This document shows, one piece after another, positions 42,381 to 50,763 of a stretch of DNA of 63,793 bases. The translations under genes and the position numbers were made by a program. Under the pieces are notes generated by a model. That model was not told the origin of the DNA, did no database searches, and saw only the letters and a list, made by a program, of their open reading frames with translations. This DNA comes from an uncultured Oscillospiraceae bacterium. Lineage in GTDB: Bacteria > Bacillota > Clostridia > Oscillospirales > Oscillospiraceae. Numbering within the stretch: position 1 is the first letter of the stretch; each line of letters begins with the position of its first letter. The stretch covers positions 1-63,793 of the forward strand of contig CANQUE010000006.1 in the NCBI GenBank assembly GCA_947626905.1. Reading direction: 5' to 3'.

Positions 42381-43739
42381 TTACCCTCTCAGTATGTCTT
42401 CCAGCCGGGTCATGCCCCGCCGGGTGGTCACGGCCAGGACGCTGTCCCCCGCCCAGATCTCGTCGCTGCCGCCGGGGATCAGGCACTTCCCGTCCCGGAT
42501 GATGGCCGCCACCAGCACGTCCGGCCGGGTGGGCAGATCCTTCAGGGCCACGCCCACGCAGGGGCTGGAAACCCCGGCCCGGAACTCCAGCATCTCCAGC
42601 TTCCCGTCCAGGATGCGCCGCAGCTGCTCCACGCCGCTGGTGTTGCTGGCGTTGTCCATGCTGCGCACATACTGGAGCACCTGCTGGGCGGTGATGATCC
42701 GGGGCTGCACCGGCTCCTCCAGGCCGAAGGACTCCGCCAGGGGCACCAGATGCTCCTCGTTCACCTTCGCCACCGCTTTTTCCACGCCGGCCTGGCGGGC
42801 GTAAGCGCCCAGGATGATGTTCACCTCGTCGGTGCCGGTGACGGCCACCAGCGCGTCCATGCCCCGCAGGCCCTCCTCCTCCAGGATGTCCGGCCGGGAG
42901 GCGTCGCAGCAGATCACCTCCGCCTTGGGGAGCATATCCTTGATGCGGCGGCATTTTGCCTCGTTCTGCTCGGCCAGCTTCACGCTGATGCCCATGCCCA
43001 GCAGCTGCCGGGCCAGATACACCCCCACATGGCCGCCGCCCACGATCATCACCCGCTTGGCGGCCTTTTTGAAGATGGCCATGGAGCGGAAGAAGGCGTA
43101 AATATGCTTGGGCGCGCCCACCACGTTCACATTGTCCCCCGCCTGAAGGACGAACTCGCCCCCGGGGATGAGGACCTGGCCGCCCCGCCGGACGGCGCAG
43201 ATCAAGGTGCCCCGGTCAAAACGGCTGTGGTAATTTTTCAGCGCCATGCCGCACAGGGGATTGTCCTCCCGCAGCTTGAACTCCACCAGCTCCGCCTGCC
43301 CCTTGGCGAAGGGCTCCACCTTGGCCGCCGAGGGGAAACGCAGCACCCGGCTGATCTCCCGGGCCGCGTCGTTCTCCGGGTTGATGGTCATGGAAAGACC
43401 CAGCTCATCCCGCAGGAGCATCACCGCCTCGTAGTGGTCCTGCTGGCGCACCCGGGCGATGGTGTGTCCCGCGCCCAGCTTCCGGCCCATCATGCAGCAC
43501 AGGATGTTCGCCTCGTCGGAGTTGGTGGCGGCGATGAGCAGGTCCGCCTTGTCCGCCCCCGCCAGGCGCAGCAGCTCGATGTCCACCCCGCCGGAAATGG
43601 AGATGGCGTCCAGGGTGGTGTTCACCAGGGTGATCCGCTCCGGGTCCCGGTCGATGACCGTCAGGTCATGGCCCTCCCGGGCCAGATACTGGGTGAGGGT
43701 GAAGCCGATCTTCCCCGCGCCCACAACGATGATATTCAT
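42381..43739 (-). CDS. trkA: Trk system potassium uptake regulatory protein TrkA
   Basis: The 452-residue cytosolic protein contains two RCK units. The first starts MNIIVVGAGKIGFTL and the second VMIVGGGHVGVYLA (near residue 220), each a nucleotide-binding Rossmann domain followed by a TrkA-C domain (EFKLREDNPLCGM, EFRAGVSSPCVG). The start at 43739 was chosen for the Rossmann motif at the N-terminus, with GGGAGGG close upstream. It is translated before trkH in the same operon. Confidence 0.93.
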   Translation of the reverse strand: MNIIVVGAGKIGFTLTQYLAREGHDLTVIDRDPERITLVNTTLDAISISGGVDIELLRLAGADKADLLIAATNSDEANILCCMMGRKLGAGHTIARVRQQDHYEAVMLLRDELGLSMTINPENDAAREISRVLRFPSAAKVEPFAKGQAELVEFKLREDNPLCGMALKNYHSRFDRGTLICAVRRGGQVLIPGGEFVLQAGDNVNVVGAPKHIYAFFRSMAIFKKAAKRVMIVGGGHVGVYLARQLLGMGISVKLAEQNEAKCRRIKDMLPKAEVICCDASRPDILEEEGLRGMDALVAVTGTDEVNIILGAYARQAGVEKAVAKVNEEHLVPLAESFGLEEPVQPRIITAQQVLQYVRSMDNASNTSGVEQLRRILDGKLEMLEFRAGVSSPCVGVALKDLPTRPDVLVAAIIRDGKCLIPGGSDEIWAGDSVLAVTTRRGMTRLEDILRG

Positions 43740-43790
43740 AGGCCCTCCCGAAAAAAGGACGTTTCCCGCCATTTTTAATGACTCATGCAC

Positions 43791-43819
43791 ATATTAGCAC
43801 TACCGGGTTTTTCCGTCAA
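43791..43819 (-). promoter_or_regulatory. Promoter of the trkA-trkH operon
   Basis: TTGACG (43819-43814) and TAATAT (43796-43791) on the minus strand with a 17-bp spacer. Confidence 0.75.
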
Positions 43820-43825
43820 GGGCGC

Positions 43826-43854
43826 TTGTGGACCGGGATAAAACATGGTATACT
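43826..43854 (+). promoter_or_regulatory. Promoter of the parvulin-like lipoprotein gene
   Basis: TTGTGG (43826-43831) and TATACT (43849-43854), 17-bp spacer; it diverges from the trkA promoter. Confidence 0.7.
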
Positions 43855-43886
43855 GCTGCCGACCCTTATCCAAGGAGGCGTTTCAG

Positions 43887-45092
43887 ATGATGAAAAAGCC
43901 GGCCGCTGCGGCCCTTTGTCTGGCACTGATCTGCTCGCTGCTGGCCGGGTGCGGCAGCGAGATCCAGGAATATGAGGCCCCCGCCTCTCCCGCCCCCACA
44001 CAGGACGCCGCCCAGAGCGAGCCCGACGCCGCCCAGAGCGAGGCCACCGCCGCGCCGGGCCTGGGCTACGCCGCCTTTGCGCCGGACGCGGTGGCGGCCG
44101 TCTACAACGGCCAGGACATCACCTGGCGGGAGTATTACTACTGGCTGAGCTATTATGCCGGATATGTCCAGTATATGAGCGCGATGGGCGCTCCCTTCTC
44201 CGGCTGGGACGGCCACGATTACGACCAGACCCTGACGAACGGGGAGCTGGTGATCATTTCCGCCCAGGAGAGCATGCTCCGGCTGCGGGCCGTCAACGCC
44301 CTGGCCGGGGAGAAGGGCCTGGCGCTGGACGAGGCGGACCGCCAGTCCATCCAGGACACCTACGACCGAAGCGCCGACAGCTACGGCGACCAGAACGGCG
44401 TCTGCTCCCAGGAAGAGGCGGACGCCTACGCGGCGTATCTGGACGGGCAGTTCATCGACCGGGACCTGTTCGACTACGTTACCGGCGCGGACCTGCTGGC
44501 GGACAAGCTGTTCACGGCGCTGTACGGCCAGGACGGGGCGGATATGCCCGTCGAAGAAGTCCTGGCCTGGGCCGACAGCCAGGGCGTGCTGGCCTGCAAG
44601 CATATCCTTCTGATGACCGTCGATCCGACCACCGGCCAGGCCCTGGAGGAAGACGTTCTGGCCGAGAAAAAGGCCAAGGCGGACGAGCTTTACGCCCAGC
44701 TGGCCGCGGTGGCCGGGGACAGCCAGGCGCTGGAGGCCCTGTTCGACCAGCTGATGCAGGAAAACTCCGAGGACTCGGGGCTGGCCGCCTATCCCGACGG
44801 GTACATCTTCACCCCCGGGGTGATGGTGCCGGAATTTGAATCCACCACCCAGGCGCTGGAGGAATACGGCCTGTCCGAGCCGGTCCAGTCCAGCTATGGC
44901 TACCACATCATCCTGCGCCTGCCCGTAGACCCGGAGGGTTCCTGCACCGGCGCTTCCGGCGCCGCGCCCCTGCGGGCCAGCGCCGCCAGCGACGCCTTCG
45001 CCCTGCTGCTGGACGAGACCAACAGCCAGGCCCAGATCCTCTGGCAGGAGGGGATGCAGGCCCTCGATATCTCCGCCATCTTCGGCCAGTGA
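43887..45092 (+). CDS. Parvulin-like peptidyl-prolyl isomerase lipoprotein (PrsA/SurA-like)
   Basis: The 401-residue protein has the signal peptide MMKKPAAAALCLALICSLLAGCGS with lipobox LAGC and an acidic Ala/Gln linker with a duplicated DAAQSE. It has an N-terminal SurA-like helical region beginning VAAVYNGQDITWREYYYW. A PpiC domain lies at about 225-350 (CKHILLMTVDP, SYGYHIILRLP). Such proteins fold exported proteins outside the membrane. A Ser/Ala-rich insert near residue 350 is unusual. AAGGAGG lies 8 bases before the chosen ATG. Confidence 0.87.
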   Translation: MMKKPAAAALCLALICSLLAGCGSEIQEYEAPASPAPTQDAAQSEPDAAQSEATAAPGLGYAAFAPDAVAAVYNGQDITWREYYYWLSYYAGYVQYMSAMGAPFSGWDGHDYDQTLTNGELVIISAQESMLRLRAVNALAGEKGLALDEADRQSIQDTYDRSADSYGDQNGVCSQEEADAYAAYLDGQFIDRDLFDYVTGADLLADKLFTALYGQDGADMPVEEVLAWADSQGVLACKHILLMTVDPTTGQALEEDVLAEKKAKADELYAQLAAVAGDSQALEALFDQLMQENSEDSGLAAYPDGYIFTPGVMVPEFESTTQALEEYGLSEPVQSSYGYHIILRLPVDPEGSCTGASGAAPLRASAASDAFALLLDETNSQAQILWQEGMQALDISAIFGQ

Positions 45093-45148
45093 ACCCCTTC
45101 GGCGGGAAGAGCCCGCCGGGCGGCCGCTGCCATAAAACAGCATATCCG

Positions 45149-45204
45149 ATAAAAAGACCGTTGGCGCACCGGCTCTCCGGTGAAAACGCCAACGGTCTTT
45201 ATCT
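45149..45204. terminator. Large bidirectional terminator hairpin
   Basis: AAAGACCGTTGGCG (45153-45166) pairs perfectly with CGCCAACGGTCTTT (45187-45200). An inner CACCGG/CCGGTG hairpin sits in the loop. A and T tracts flank it, so it serves the lipoprotein gene and the convergent peptidase operon. Confidence 0.88.
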
Positions 45205-45239
45205 GGTGTTCGGTCTTGTGCCCGCGGGCGGCGGGCGTT

Positions 45240-46466
45240 TTATTTTTTCTCCCGCTTGCGCAGCAGGTAGTAGTCCAGCTTCTCCTTCATGTTCTCCGGC
45301 ATCTCCCGGCCCACCGGGCAGCGGGCGGCGTTGGCCATCCGCTGGGCGAAGGCGGTGATAAAGCCGATATCCCCCTGCATCCGCTCCGCCAGGAGCAGAT
45401 CCGCCGTATCGTAGCTGTTGTGGATGGTGGCGGTGCTGCCCGGGGCCAGGCGGGCGAAGCTCACCGCCGGCACGCCCTTGTCCGCCAGCGGCGTGGAGTC
45501 GCTGGAGTATACCCCCTGCCGGGCCTCGATGCCCCAGCCCAGCTCCCCGGCCATATACTCGATGTAGTGGACCAGCTTCTCCTCGCCGGTGACGCAGGCG
45601 ATGAATTTGCCCATGACGGAGCCGATCATGTCCAGGTTGATGTTCAGCGCGCATTTTTCCAGCTCCTGCTCGTGGGCGGCGGCATAGGCCTTGGAGCCCA
45701 GCAGGCCCGGCTCCTCGCTGCCGCACCAGACGAACCGCATCCCGTAGCTGTGGGGATGGGAGGCAAAATATTCCGCCATGGCCAGCAGTCCCACGCTGCC
45801 CGACATGTTGTCATAGGCCCCCTGGGACAGGCTGGTGGAGTCATAGTGGGCGGTGAAGAGGATGAATTCCTCCCGCTGGCCGGGCAGGTCCAGCACCACG
45901 TTCCGGGACTGGCCCTCGTACTCGTCCTGCTCCAGCTGGATCCGGGCATGGGACGCCCCGGCCCGGATCAGCGCCACCGCGTCCTTCACATTGATGTTCA
46001 TGCCGGGCACCTTCCTGCCCTTGCTGACGGAGCTTCGCAGCTCCCGGCGGTCGATGTCCCGGTCGGCATAGTGGGTGTCCCCGTCATAGGTGATGAAGCC
46101 CGCCATGCCGCTGTCCAGCAGGTCCTGGTACAGCCAATGGCCCATGCGCCCGTCGATGAGCACGATCTTCCCCCCGCAGCGCTGGCGGGAGCAGTCGTCG
46201 GTGTTGGGCAGGTATACCAGCGGCGCCTCCACCGTGCCGCTGCCGGAGCAGAGATATCCCTTCGCCGTCACCGCCCGGCCGTCCACCGTCAGGCTCTCCA
46301 GGCGTATGTCCGCCATGTCTACTGGGAAGGGCTCGAACGCGGCCTGCAGGCCCATCTCGGCGCAGCGGGCGGCGATGTACTCCGCGCAGCGCCGCTCCTC
46401 CTCGCTGCCGCTGGTGCGCACATAGGCGGTATCGGCAAATATCTGCATGATCTGTTGGTCTGTCAT
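45240..46466 (-). CDS. M28 family metallopeptidase
   Basis: The 408-residue zinc exopeptidase shows the metal ligands in order: His in FTAHYDST, Asp in AYDNMSGSVG, Glu pair in CGSEEPGLLGS, Asp in INLDMIGS and His in TIHNSYDTADLL. An inserted PA-like domain lies between about residues 60 and 160. No signal peptide is seen, so it acts in the cytoplasm, probably as an aminopeptidase. It follows the lipid kinase gene by 22 bases on the same strand. Confidence 0.88.
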   Translation of the reverse strand: MTDQQIMQIFADTAYVRTSGSEEERRCAEYIAARCAEMGLQAAFEPFPVDMADIRLESLTVDGRAVTAKGYLCSGSGTVEAPLVYLPNTDDCSRQRCGGKIVLIDGRMGHWLYQDLLDSGMAGFITYDGDTHYADRDIDRRELRSSVSKGRKVPGMNINVKDAVALIRAGASHARIQLEQDEYEGQSRNVVLDLPGQREEFILFTAHYDSTSLSQGAYDNMSGSVGLLAMAEYFASHPHSYGMRFVWCGSEEPGLLGSKAYAAAHEQELEKCALNINLDMIGSVMGKFIACVTGEEKLVHYIEYMAGELGWGIEARQGVYSSDSTPLADKGVPAVSFARLAPGSTATIHNSYDTADLLLAERMQGDIGFITAFAQRMANAARCPVGREMPENMKEKLDYYLLRKREKK

Positions 46467-46488
46467 CGTTTTTCTCCCTCTCGTTTTC

Positions 46489-47334
46489 TTATTTCTCCGC
46501 CCGGTAGCTGGTCACGCCGGAGATCACCTCTCCGTCGATGTTCAGCGCCGTGGGCTTGTCGAAGGTGACGACGATCTCGTGGCCGAAGCGCACGTCGCAT
46601 TGGCGCAGCTTGGTGTGGCCGCCCCACATGGCCCGGGCCAGATTGACCAGCACCCGCACCCGGCCCAGGTCGTGCAGCACCACGCAGCACAGCTCGCCGC
46701 TGCGCCTGTCCTGGCCCGGGGCCAGCATCACCCCGCCGCCCACGAACCGGCCGTTGAAGGCGGACGCCACCCACACCCGCTCATAGGTCCGGGTCTGGCC
46801 GTCCACGGTGACGCTCGCCCGAACGGGCTGGAACATCTTCAGCGCCAGCCGGATGGTCAGGGGGATATACCCCACCTTCCGGCCGAGCCGCTTCTTCTCC
46901 TGCTCTCCCAGCTCGCACACCTGGCCGTCTATGCCGAAGCTGACGTTGTTCAGGACCCGGTAGCGCTGGCCGTTCACCTCCGCCCGGGGCAGGTTCCGGA
47001 TGTGATCGTTCAGGAGCACCTGCTTCGGACCCTTCCGGCCGATCACGTCCCGGAGGAAGTCGTTGCCCGTCCCCATGCGCCAGACATACACCGGCGCGGC
47101 GGGCACCGCCCCGTCCAGATCGTTGACCAGATGGTGGAGCGTGCCGTCCCCGCCGCAGAGGATCACCCGGTCTTCGGCGGGCAGGCCCATCAGAAAGGCT
47201 TTGGCGTCCAGCGCGGTCAGATCCAGCACCTGGGGCTGACCGCCGCCGCCGGCGGCCACCGCCGCTTTGATCTTGTCTAAGCCTGCGCCGCCGTGGTTGT
47301 TGTTGGCCTTCGGATTGAACAAAATATATGTCAT
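46489..47334 (-). CDS. Diacylglycerol kinase-like lipid kinase (DagK/YegS family)
   Basis: The 281-residue protein has the catalytic-domain motifs TYILFNPKANNNHGG, LCGGDGTLHHLVNDL and GTGNDFLRD (about 90). The C-terminal part has FNGRFVGGGVMLAPGQDRR and the nucleotide-lipid fold of DagK/sphingosine kinase-like enzymes. It would phosphorylate diacylglycerol or a similar lipid to regenerate phosphatidate. The start at 47334 (MTYILFNPKAN) is preceded by AAAGAGAG. It is first in a two-gene operon with the M28 peptidase. Confidence 0.88.
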   Translation of the reverse strand: MTYILFNPKANNNHGGAGLDKIKAAVAAGGGGQPQVLDLTALDAKAFLMGLPAEDRVILCGGDGTLHHLVNDLDGAVPAAPVYVWRMGTGNDFLRDVIGRKGPKQVLLNDHIRNLPRAEVNGQRYRVLNNVSFGIDGQVCELGEQEKKRLGRKVGYIPLTIRLALKMFQPVRASVTVDGQTRTYERVWVASAFNGRFVGGGVMLAPGQDRRSGELCCVVLHDLGRVRVLVNLARAMWGGHTKLRQCDVRFGHEIVVTFDKPTALNIDGEVISGVTSYRAEK

Positions 47335-47503
47335 GGCTTCTCTCTTTCTGCCGCGGCATCGGATTGCGCTCCCATTATACCCCACCGGACCGCCTTTCGT
47401 AAAGAGCGATTTCCTTGCGTCCCGCTGTCCGTTTTATAGGACATAAATGCCGGTATCCTATACTCGCCGGGGAGATCCGGACGATCTGCGGGAGGTGGAC
47501 GCG

Positions 47504-47626
47504 ATGCGCGGTTATTTTACGGCGGCCGGTTTTTACGGGCTGGTGGATGGGCGGTACATGCTTTTCTCCAGCGAGTCGGAATATTACGAATACCTGGAGG
47601 CCGGGGAGGATACGGATGCCTCTTGA
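47504..47626 (+). CDS. Small protein of unknown function (40 aa)
   Basis: The ATG at 47504 follows GGGAGG by 8 bases. The 40 codons (beginning MRGYFTAAGFYGLVDGRY and containing MLFSSESEYYEYLE) are rich in Tyr, Gly and acidic residues and show normal codon use for the genome. Similar G.YT..GF.G.VDG.Y.LF.SESEY mini-proteins occur in Clostridia as I recall, which supports translation. Its TGA lies inside the -35 box of the following preQ1 operon promoter. Confidence 0.6.
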   Translation: MRGYFTAAGFYGLVDGRYMLFSSESEYYEYLEAGEDTDAS

Positions 47627-47651
47627 CAAAGCGGGACAGGGCGGCTATAAT
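47623..47651 (+). promoter_or_regulatory. Promoter of the preQ1 riboswitch operon
   Basis: Consensus TTGACA (47623-47628) and TATAAT (47646-47651), 17-bp spacer, placing the start at about 47658. Confidence 0.9.
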
Positions 47652-47655
47652 CAGC

Positions 47656-47755
47656 AAGGCTGATACCTGACATAAGTACATACCGGGCAGTTCGTGACCA
47701 TCCTGCCCTGCGCCGGGATACCGGCGTTAAATCAAAACTACGGCGAGGAGACATT
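47656..47755 (+). promoter_or_regulatory. preQ1-III-like riboswitch aptamer
   Basis: The leader of a queuosine-precursor transporter gene contains a GGGCAG/CTGCCC hairpin (47685-47690 with 47703-47708), a CGCCGG/CCGGCG hairpin (47711-47716, 47721-47726) and a second CGGCG copy at 47741-47745 that can compete for the same partner. TACCTGAC...AAGTACA and AAAACTACGGCGAGGAG conserved-looking single-stranded blocks are also present. The layout and the gene context (YhhQ/COG1738) match my memory of class III preQ1 riboswitches; I could not run a covariance model. Confidence 0.6.
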
Positions 47756-47756
47756 T

Positions 47757-47784
47757 CGGGACGCGGTAGCGTCCCGTTTTTTTG
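47757..47784 (+). terminator. Riboswitch-associated terminator
   Basis: CGGGACGC and GCGTCCCG (47757-47764, 47769-47776; loop GGTA) followed by T7, 19 bases before the transporter gene start. Confidence 0.88.
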
Positions 47785-47802
47785 CCTCCGGGAAGGAAAC
47801 AA

Positions 47803-48513
47803 ATGAATGAGCTGATCCTTGCCGGCTCCGTGGTATTCATCTTCGGAGCGGTCCTGCTGGCCTACCGGCTGTGGGACGACACAGGGCTTTACGCCATGAC
47901 GGTGACCGTCACCATCCTGGCCAACATCGAGGTGCTGATCCTGGTGGACGCCTTCAAAATGGAGCAGACGCTGGGCAACGTGCTGTTCGCGGCCACGTTC
48001 CTCATCACCGACATCCTCAGCGAGAATTCCGGCAGGAAAGCGGCCAACCGGGCGGTCTTTCTGGGCATCGGCGCGTCCGTGTTCTTCGCGCTGCTCACCG
48101 CCAGCTGGATGCTGTACGTTCCGGCGGCCAGCGACTGGGCCATGCCCTCCATCCGGGCCATTTTCTCCACCACCCCCCGGCTGGTGCTGGCCAGCATGTC
48201 GGTATACGCCGTAAGCCAGCTGCTGGACGTGTGGCTGTACCACAAATGGTGGGACTTCACGGACAAAAAATTCGGCAGCCACCGGAAATACCTGTGGCTG
48301 CGCAACAACGGCTCCACCCTCATCAGCCAATTCGTGAACACGGTGCTGTTCAACCTGGCCGCGTTCGCGGGCGTGGAGGGCTACACCCCCTCCCTTCTGG
48401 CCAGCATCATCTTCGCGGGCTATGCCATCTATGTGGCGACCAGCCTTCTGGATACGCCGGCGGTATACCTGGCCCGGCGGATCCACGACAAAAAAGCAAA
48501 AGCCGCCCTGTAA
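47803..48513 (+). CDS. Queuosine precursor transporter (YhhQ/VUT family)
   Basis: The 236-residue protein has about six membrane helices and the family motifs ATFLITDILSENSGRKAANR, YAVSQLLDVWLYHKW and WLRNNGSTLISQFVNTVLF. YhhQ proteins import preQ0/preQ1 for queuosine tRNA modification. AAGGAAACAA precedes the ATG at 47803. A preQ1-like riboswitch and terminator upstream support the assignment; without them the family alone gives it. Confidence 0.92.
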   Translation: MNELILAGSVVFIFGAVLLAYRLWDDTGLYAMTVTVTILANIEVLILVDAFKMEQTLGNVLFAATFLITDILSENSGRKAANRAVFLGIGASVFFALLTASWMLYVPAASDWAMPSIRAIFSTTPRLVLASMSVYAVSQLLDVWLYHKWWDFTDKKFGSHRKYLWLRNNGSTLISQFVNTVLFNLAAFAGVEGYTPSLLASIIFAGYAIYVATSLLDTPAVYLARRIHDKKAKAAL

Positions 48514-48539
48514 AAACAATACAGGGCGTGGCCGGCGGC

Positions 48540-48576
48540 AAAGGCCGGGCAGGACGATCTCCTGTCCGGCCTTTTT
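48540..48576 (+). terminator. Terminator after the queuosine precursor transporter gene
   Basis: AAAGGCCGGGCAGGA (48540-48554) pairs with TCCTGTCCGGCCTTT (48560-48574) with one mismatch, followed by TTTG. It is convergent with the formate channel gene. Confidence 0.82.
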
Positions 48577-48583
48577 GCGTTCG

Positions 48584-49348
48584 TTATCCGTCCCGGCCCC
48601 GCCGCAGGTGGATCGCGTAAAACAGCGTCCCCAATCCGGCGCCGCCCAGCAGGTTGCCCGCCGTCACGGGAAGGAGATTTTTGAAAAGCGCGGCGCTCCA
48701 GGTCAGCCCCTCCGGGCTCAGCCCGTAGCGCGCCGCGGCGAAAAGGCCCGCCGGCAGGAAGAACATGTTGGCCACCGAGTGCTCGAACCCGCACAGCACG
48801 AACGCCGCCACCGGCAGGTACAGCGCCAGCACCTTTCCCGCCGCGTCCCGGGCCGCCATGGCCATCCATACCGCCGTGCACACCAGTATGTTGCACAGCG
48901 TCCCCCGCAGCAGCGCCGCGCCGAAGGGCAGCGCCGCTTTGGCCGCCGCCGTGGCGGCCACGGCCTCATAACAGCCGTCGAACGTCCCGCCGCCTACCGC
49001 CAGGGCCGCCACCAGCACCGACCCGGCCAGGTTGCCCGCGTACACCACCGCCCAGGCCAGGAGCATCTGCCCGGCGGTGATCTTTTTCGCCAGCAGGGAG
49101 ATGACCATCAGGTTATTGCCGGTAAAAAGCTCGCTGCCCGCCAGGATCACCATGGCCAGTCCCGCCGGGAACACGCAGGCCCCCGCCAGCCTTCCCGCCG
49201 CCGCCGTGGCCACAGAGGAGGCCGCCCCCGCCAGGGCGATGAACATCCCCGCCAGCACCGCCAGCAGGAACATCCGCCCCTTGTCCATCAGCGCTTTCTG
49301 GCGGCCGGTCTCGATATAGCTCTCCGCGATCTGTTTCGGTGTGTTCAT
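48584..49348 (-). CDS. Formate/nitrite transporter family channel
   Basis: The 254-residue protein has six helices with FNT motifs: AGMFIALAGAASSV near residue 33, VILAGSELFTGNNLM near 68, GNLAGSVLV, and FVLCGFEHSVANMFFLPAG with the conserved pore His. FNT channels move formate, nitrite or hydrosulfide. The start at 49348 is preceded by GGAGGGG. It lies alone, so the substrate cannot be narrowed. Confidence 0.9.
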   Translation of the reverse strand: MNTPKQIAESYIETGRQKALMDKGRMFLLAVLAGMFIALAGAASSVATAAAGRLAGACVFPAGLAMVILAGSELFTGNNLMVISLLAKKITAGQMLLAWAVVYAGNLAGSVLVAALAVGGGTFDGCYEAVAATAAAKAALPFGAALLRGTLCNILVCTAVWMAMAARDAAGKVLALYLPVAAFVLCGFEHSVANMFFLPAGLFAAARYGLSPEGLTWSAALFKNLLPVTAGNLLGGAGLGTLFYAIHLRRGRDG

Positions 49349-49369
49349 AGACCCCTCCGATAAAATAGC

Positions 49370-49398
49370 TTGCAATCTGTTCTTATGTGCTGTAATAT
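49370..49398 (+). promoter_or_regulatory. Promoter of the lysA operon
   Basis: TTGCAA (49370-49375) and TAATAT (49393-49398), 17-bp spacer. No lysine riboswitch is visible in its short leader. Confidence 0.65.
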
Positions 49399-49453
49399 GT
49401 CCCATATTGTACCACGCAAAAGCATATCCTGTCTACGGAAACGAGGCTCTCCT

Positions 49454-50752
49454 ATGTTACATCAGACCAATCTCACTGTGAACGCCGCCGGCCACCTGGC
49501 CATCGGGGGCGTGGACGCGCTGGCGCTGGCGGCGGAATACGGCACGCCTTTGTACGTGCTGGACGAGGACATGGTCCGCGGCCGGATGGGGCTGTACGCC
49601 GCCGCCATGAAAGAACACTTTCCCGCCGGGAGCCGGCCGCTGTACGCCAGCAAGGCCCTGTGCTGCAAGGCCCTGTGCCGCATGGCCGCCGAAGAGGGCA
49701 TGGGCCTGGACGTGGTCTCCGCCGGAGAGATCCACACCGCCCTGGCCGCGGGCGCGGACCCGGCCGCGCTGTGCTTTCACGGCAACGCCAAGACCGAAGC
49801 CGCCATCCGCTACGCCCTGGAAAACCGGGTGGGGACCCTGGTGGCCGACGGGCCGGAGGAGCTGGAACGGATCGACCGGACCGCGGCGGCCATGGGCCTT
49901 CGCCCCCGGGTGCTGCTGCGCCTGACCCCCGGCATCGACCCCCACACCTTCAAGGCGGTGAACACCGGGGCGGTGGACGTGAAATTCGGCGTGCCCATCC
50001 CCACGGGCCAGGCCCTGGAGGCGACAAAGCTGGCCCTGGGTCTGGAGCACATCGCGCTGGAGGGCTTCCACTGCCACATCGGCTCCCAGGTCTTCCAGTC
50101 CGGCCCCTTCCGCCTGGAGGCGGAGGTGATGGCGGCCTTCCTGGACCAGGCGCGCCGGGAAACGGGCTTCACCGCCAAAGTGCTGGATCTGGGCGGCGGT
50201 TTTGCCGTGGCCTACACGCCGGCGGATCCCCGGCCCGACCTGGCGGGGATGCTCCGGGAAACCGGCCGGCGCCTGAACGTCCTGTTCGCCGCGCTGGATT
50301 ATCCCGCCCCCGCCATATGGATGGAGCCGGGACGGAGCATCGTGGGCGACGCGGGCGTGACGCTGTACACGGTGCAGAACGTGAAAACCGTCCCCGGGGG
50401 CAGCACCTACGTGGCCTTGGACGGGGGCATGACCGACAACCCCCGCTACGCCCTGTACGGCGCCAGGTACAGCGCCGCCGTGGCGGACCGGGCGGGACAG
50501 CCGGAGGACGCCGCCGTGACGCTGGCGGGCTGCTGCTGCGAAAGCGGGGATCTGATCGGCGAGAACATCCCCCTTCAAACGCCCCAGACCGGGGACACGG
50601 TGGCCGTTTTCGTCACCGGCGCATACAACTATTCCATGGCCTCCAACTACAACCGGGTGCCCCGGCCGCCCATCGCGGCCCTCCGGGGCGGCGCCAGCCG
50701 GCTCATCGTCCGGCGGGAAACGCTGGAAGACCTGACCATGTTCGATCTGTGA
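49454..50752 (+). CDS. lysA: Diaminopimelate decarboxylase
   Basis: The 432-residue PLP enzyme makes L-lysine from meso-diaminopimelate. Seen are the PLP lysine, Lys67, in LYASKALCCKAL, HCHIGSQVF, the phosphate-binding LDLGGGFAVAY, EPGRSIVGDAG, and the CCCESGDLIGENI loop from the neighbouring subunit. The start at 49454 gives the canonical N-terminus with GAGG upstream; the longer frame runs into the promoter. A C26-type amidotransferase gene follows, 11 bases away. Confidence 0.94.
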   Translation: MLHQTNLTVNAAGHLAIGGVDALALAAEYGTPLYVLDEDMVRGRMGLYAAAMKEHFPAGSRPLYASKALCCKALCRMAAEEGMGLDVVSAGEIHTALAAGADPAALCFHGNAKTEAAIRYALENRVGTLVADGPEELERIDRTAAAMGLRPRVLLRLTPGIDPHTFKAVNTGAVDVKFGVPIPTGQALEATKLALGLEHIALEGFHCHIGSQVFQSGPFRLEAEVMAAFLDQARRETGFTAKVLDLGGGFAVAYTPADPRPDLAGMLRETGRRLNVLFAALDYPAPAIWMEPGRSIVGDAGVTLYTVQNVKTVPGGSTYVALDGGMTDNPRYALYGARYSAAVADRAGQPEDAAVTLAGCCCESGDLIGENIPLQTPQTGDTVAVFVTGAYNYSMASNYNRVPRPPIAALRGGASRLIVRRETLEDLTMFDL

Positions 50753-50763
50753 GGGGACAGGAG

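Noticed and set aside
49349-49453. A lysine riboswitch before lysA
   Set aside because: The leader is only about 60 bases with none of the L-box elements.
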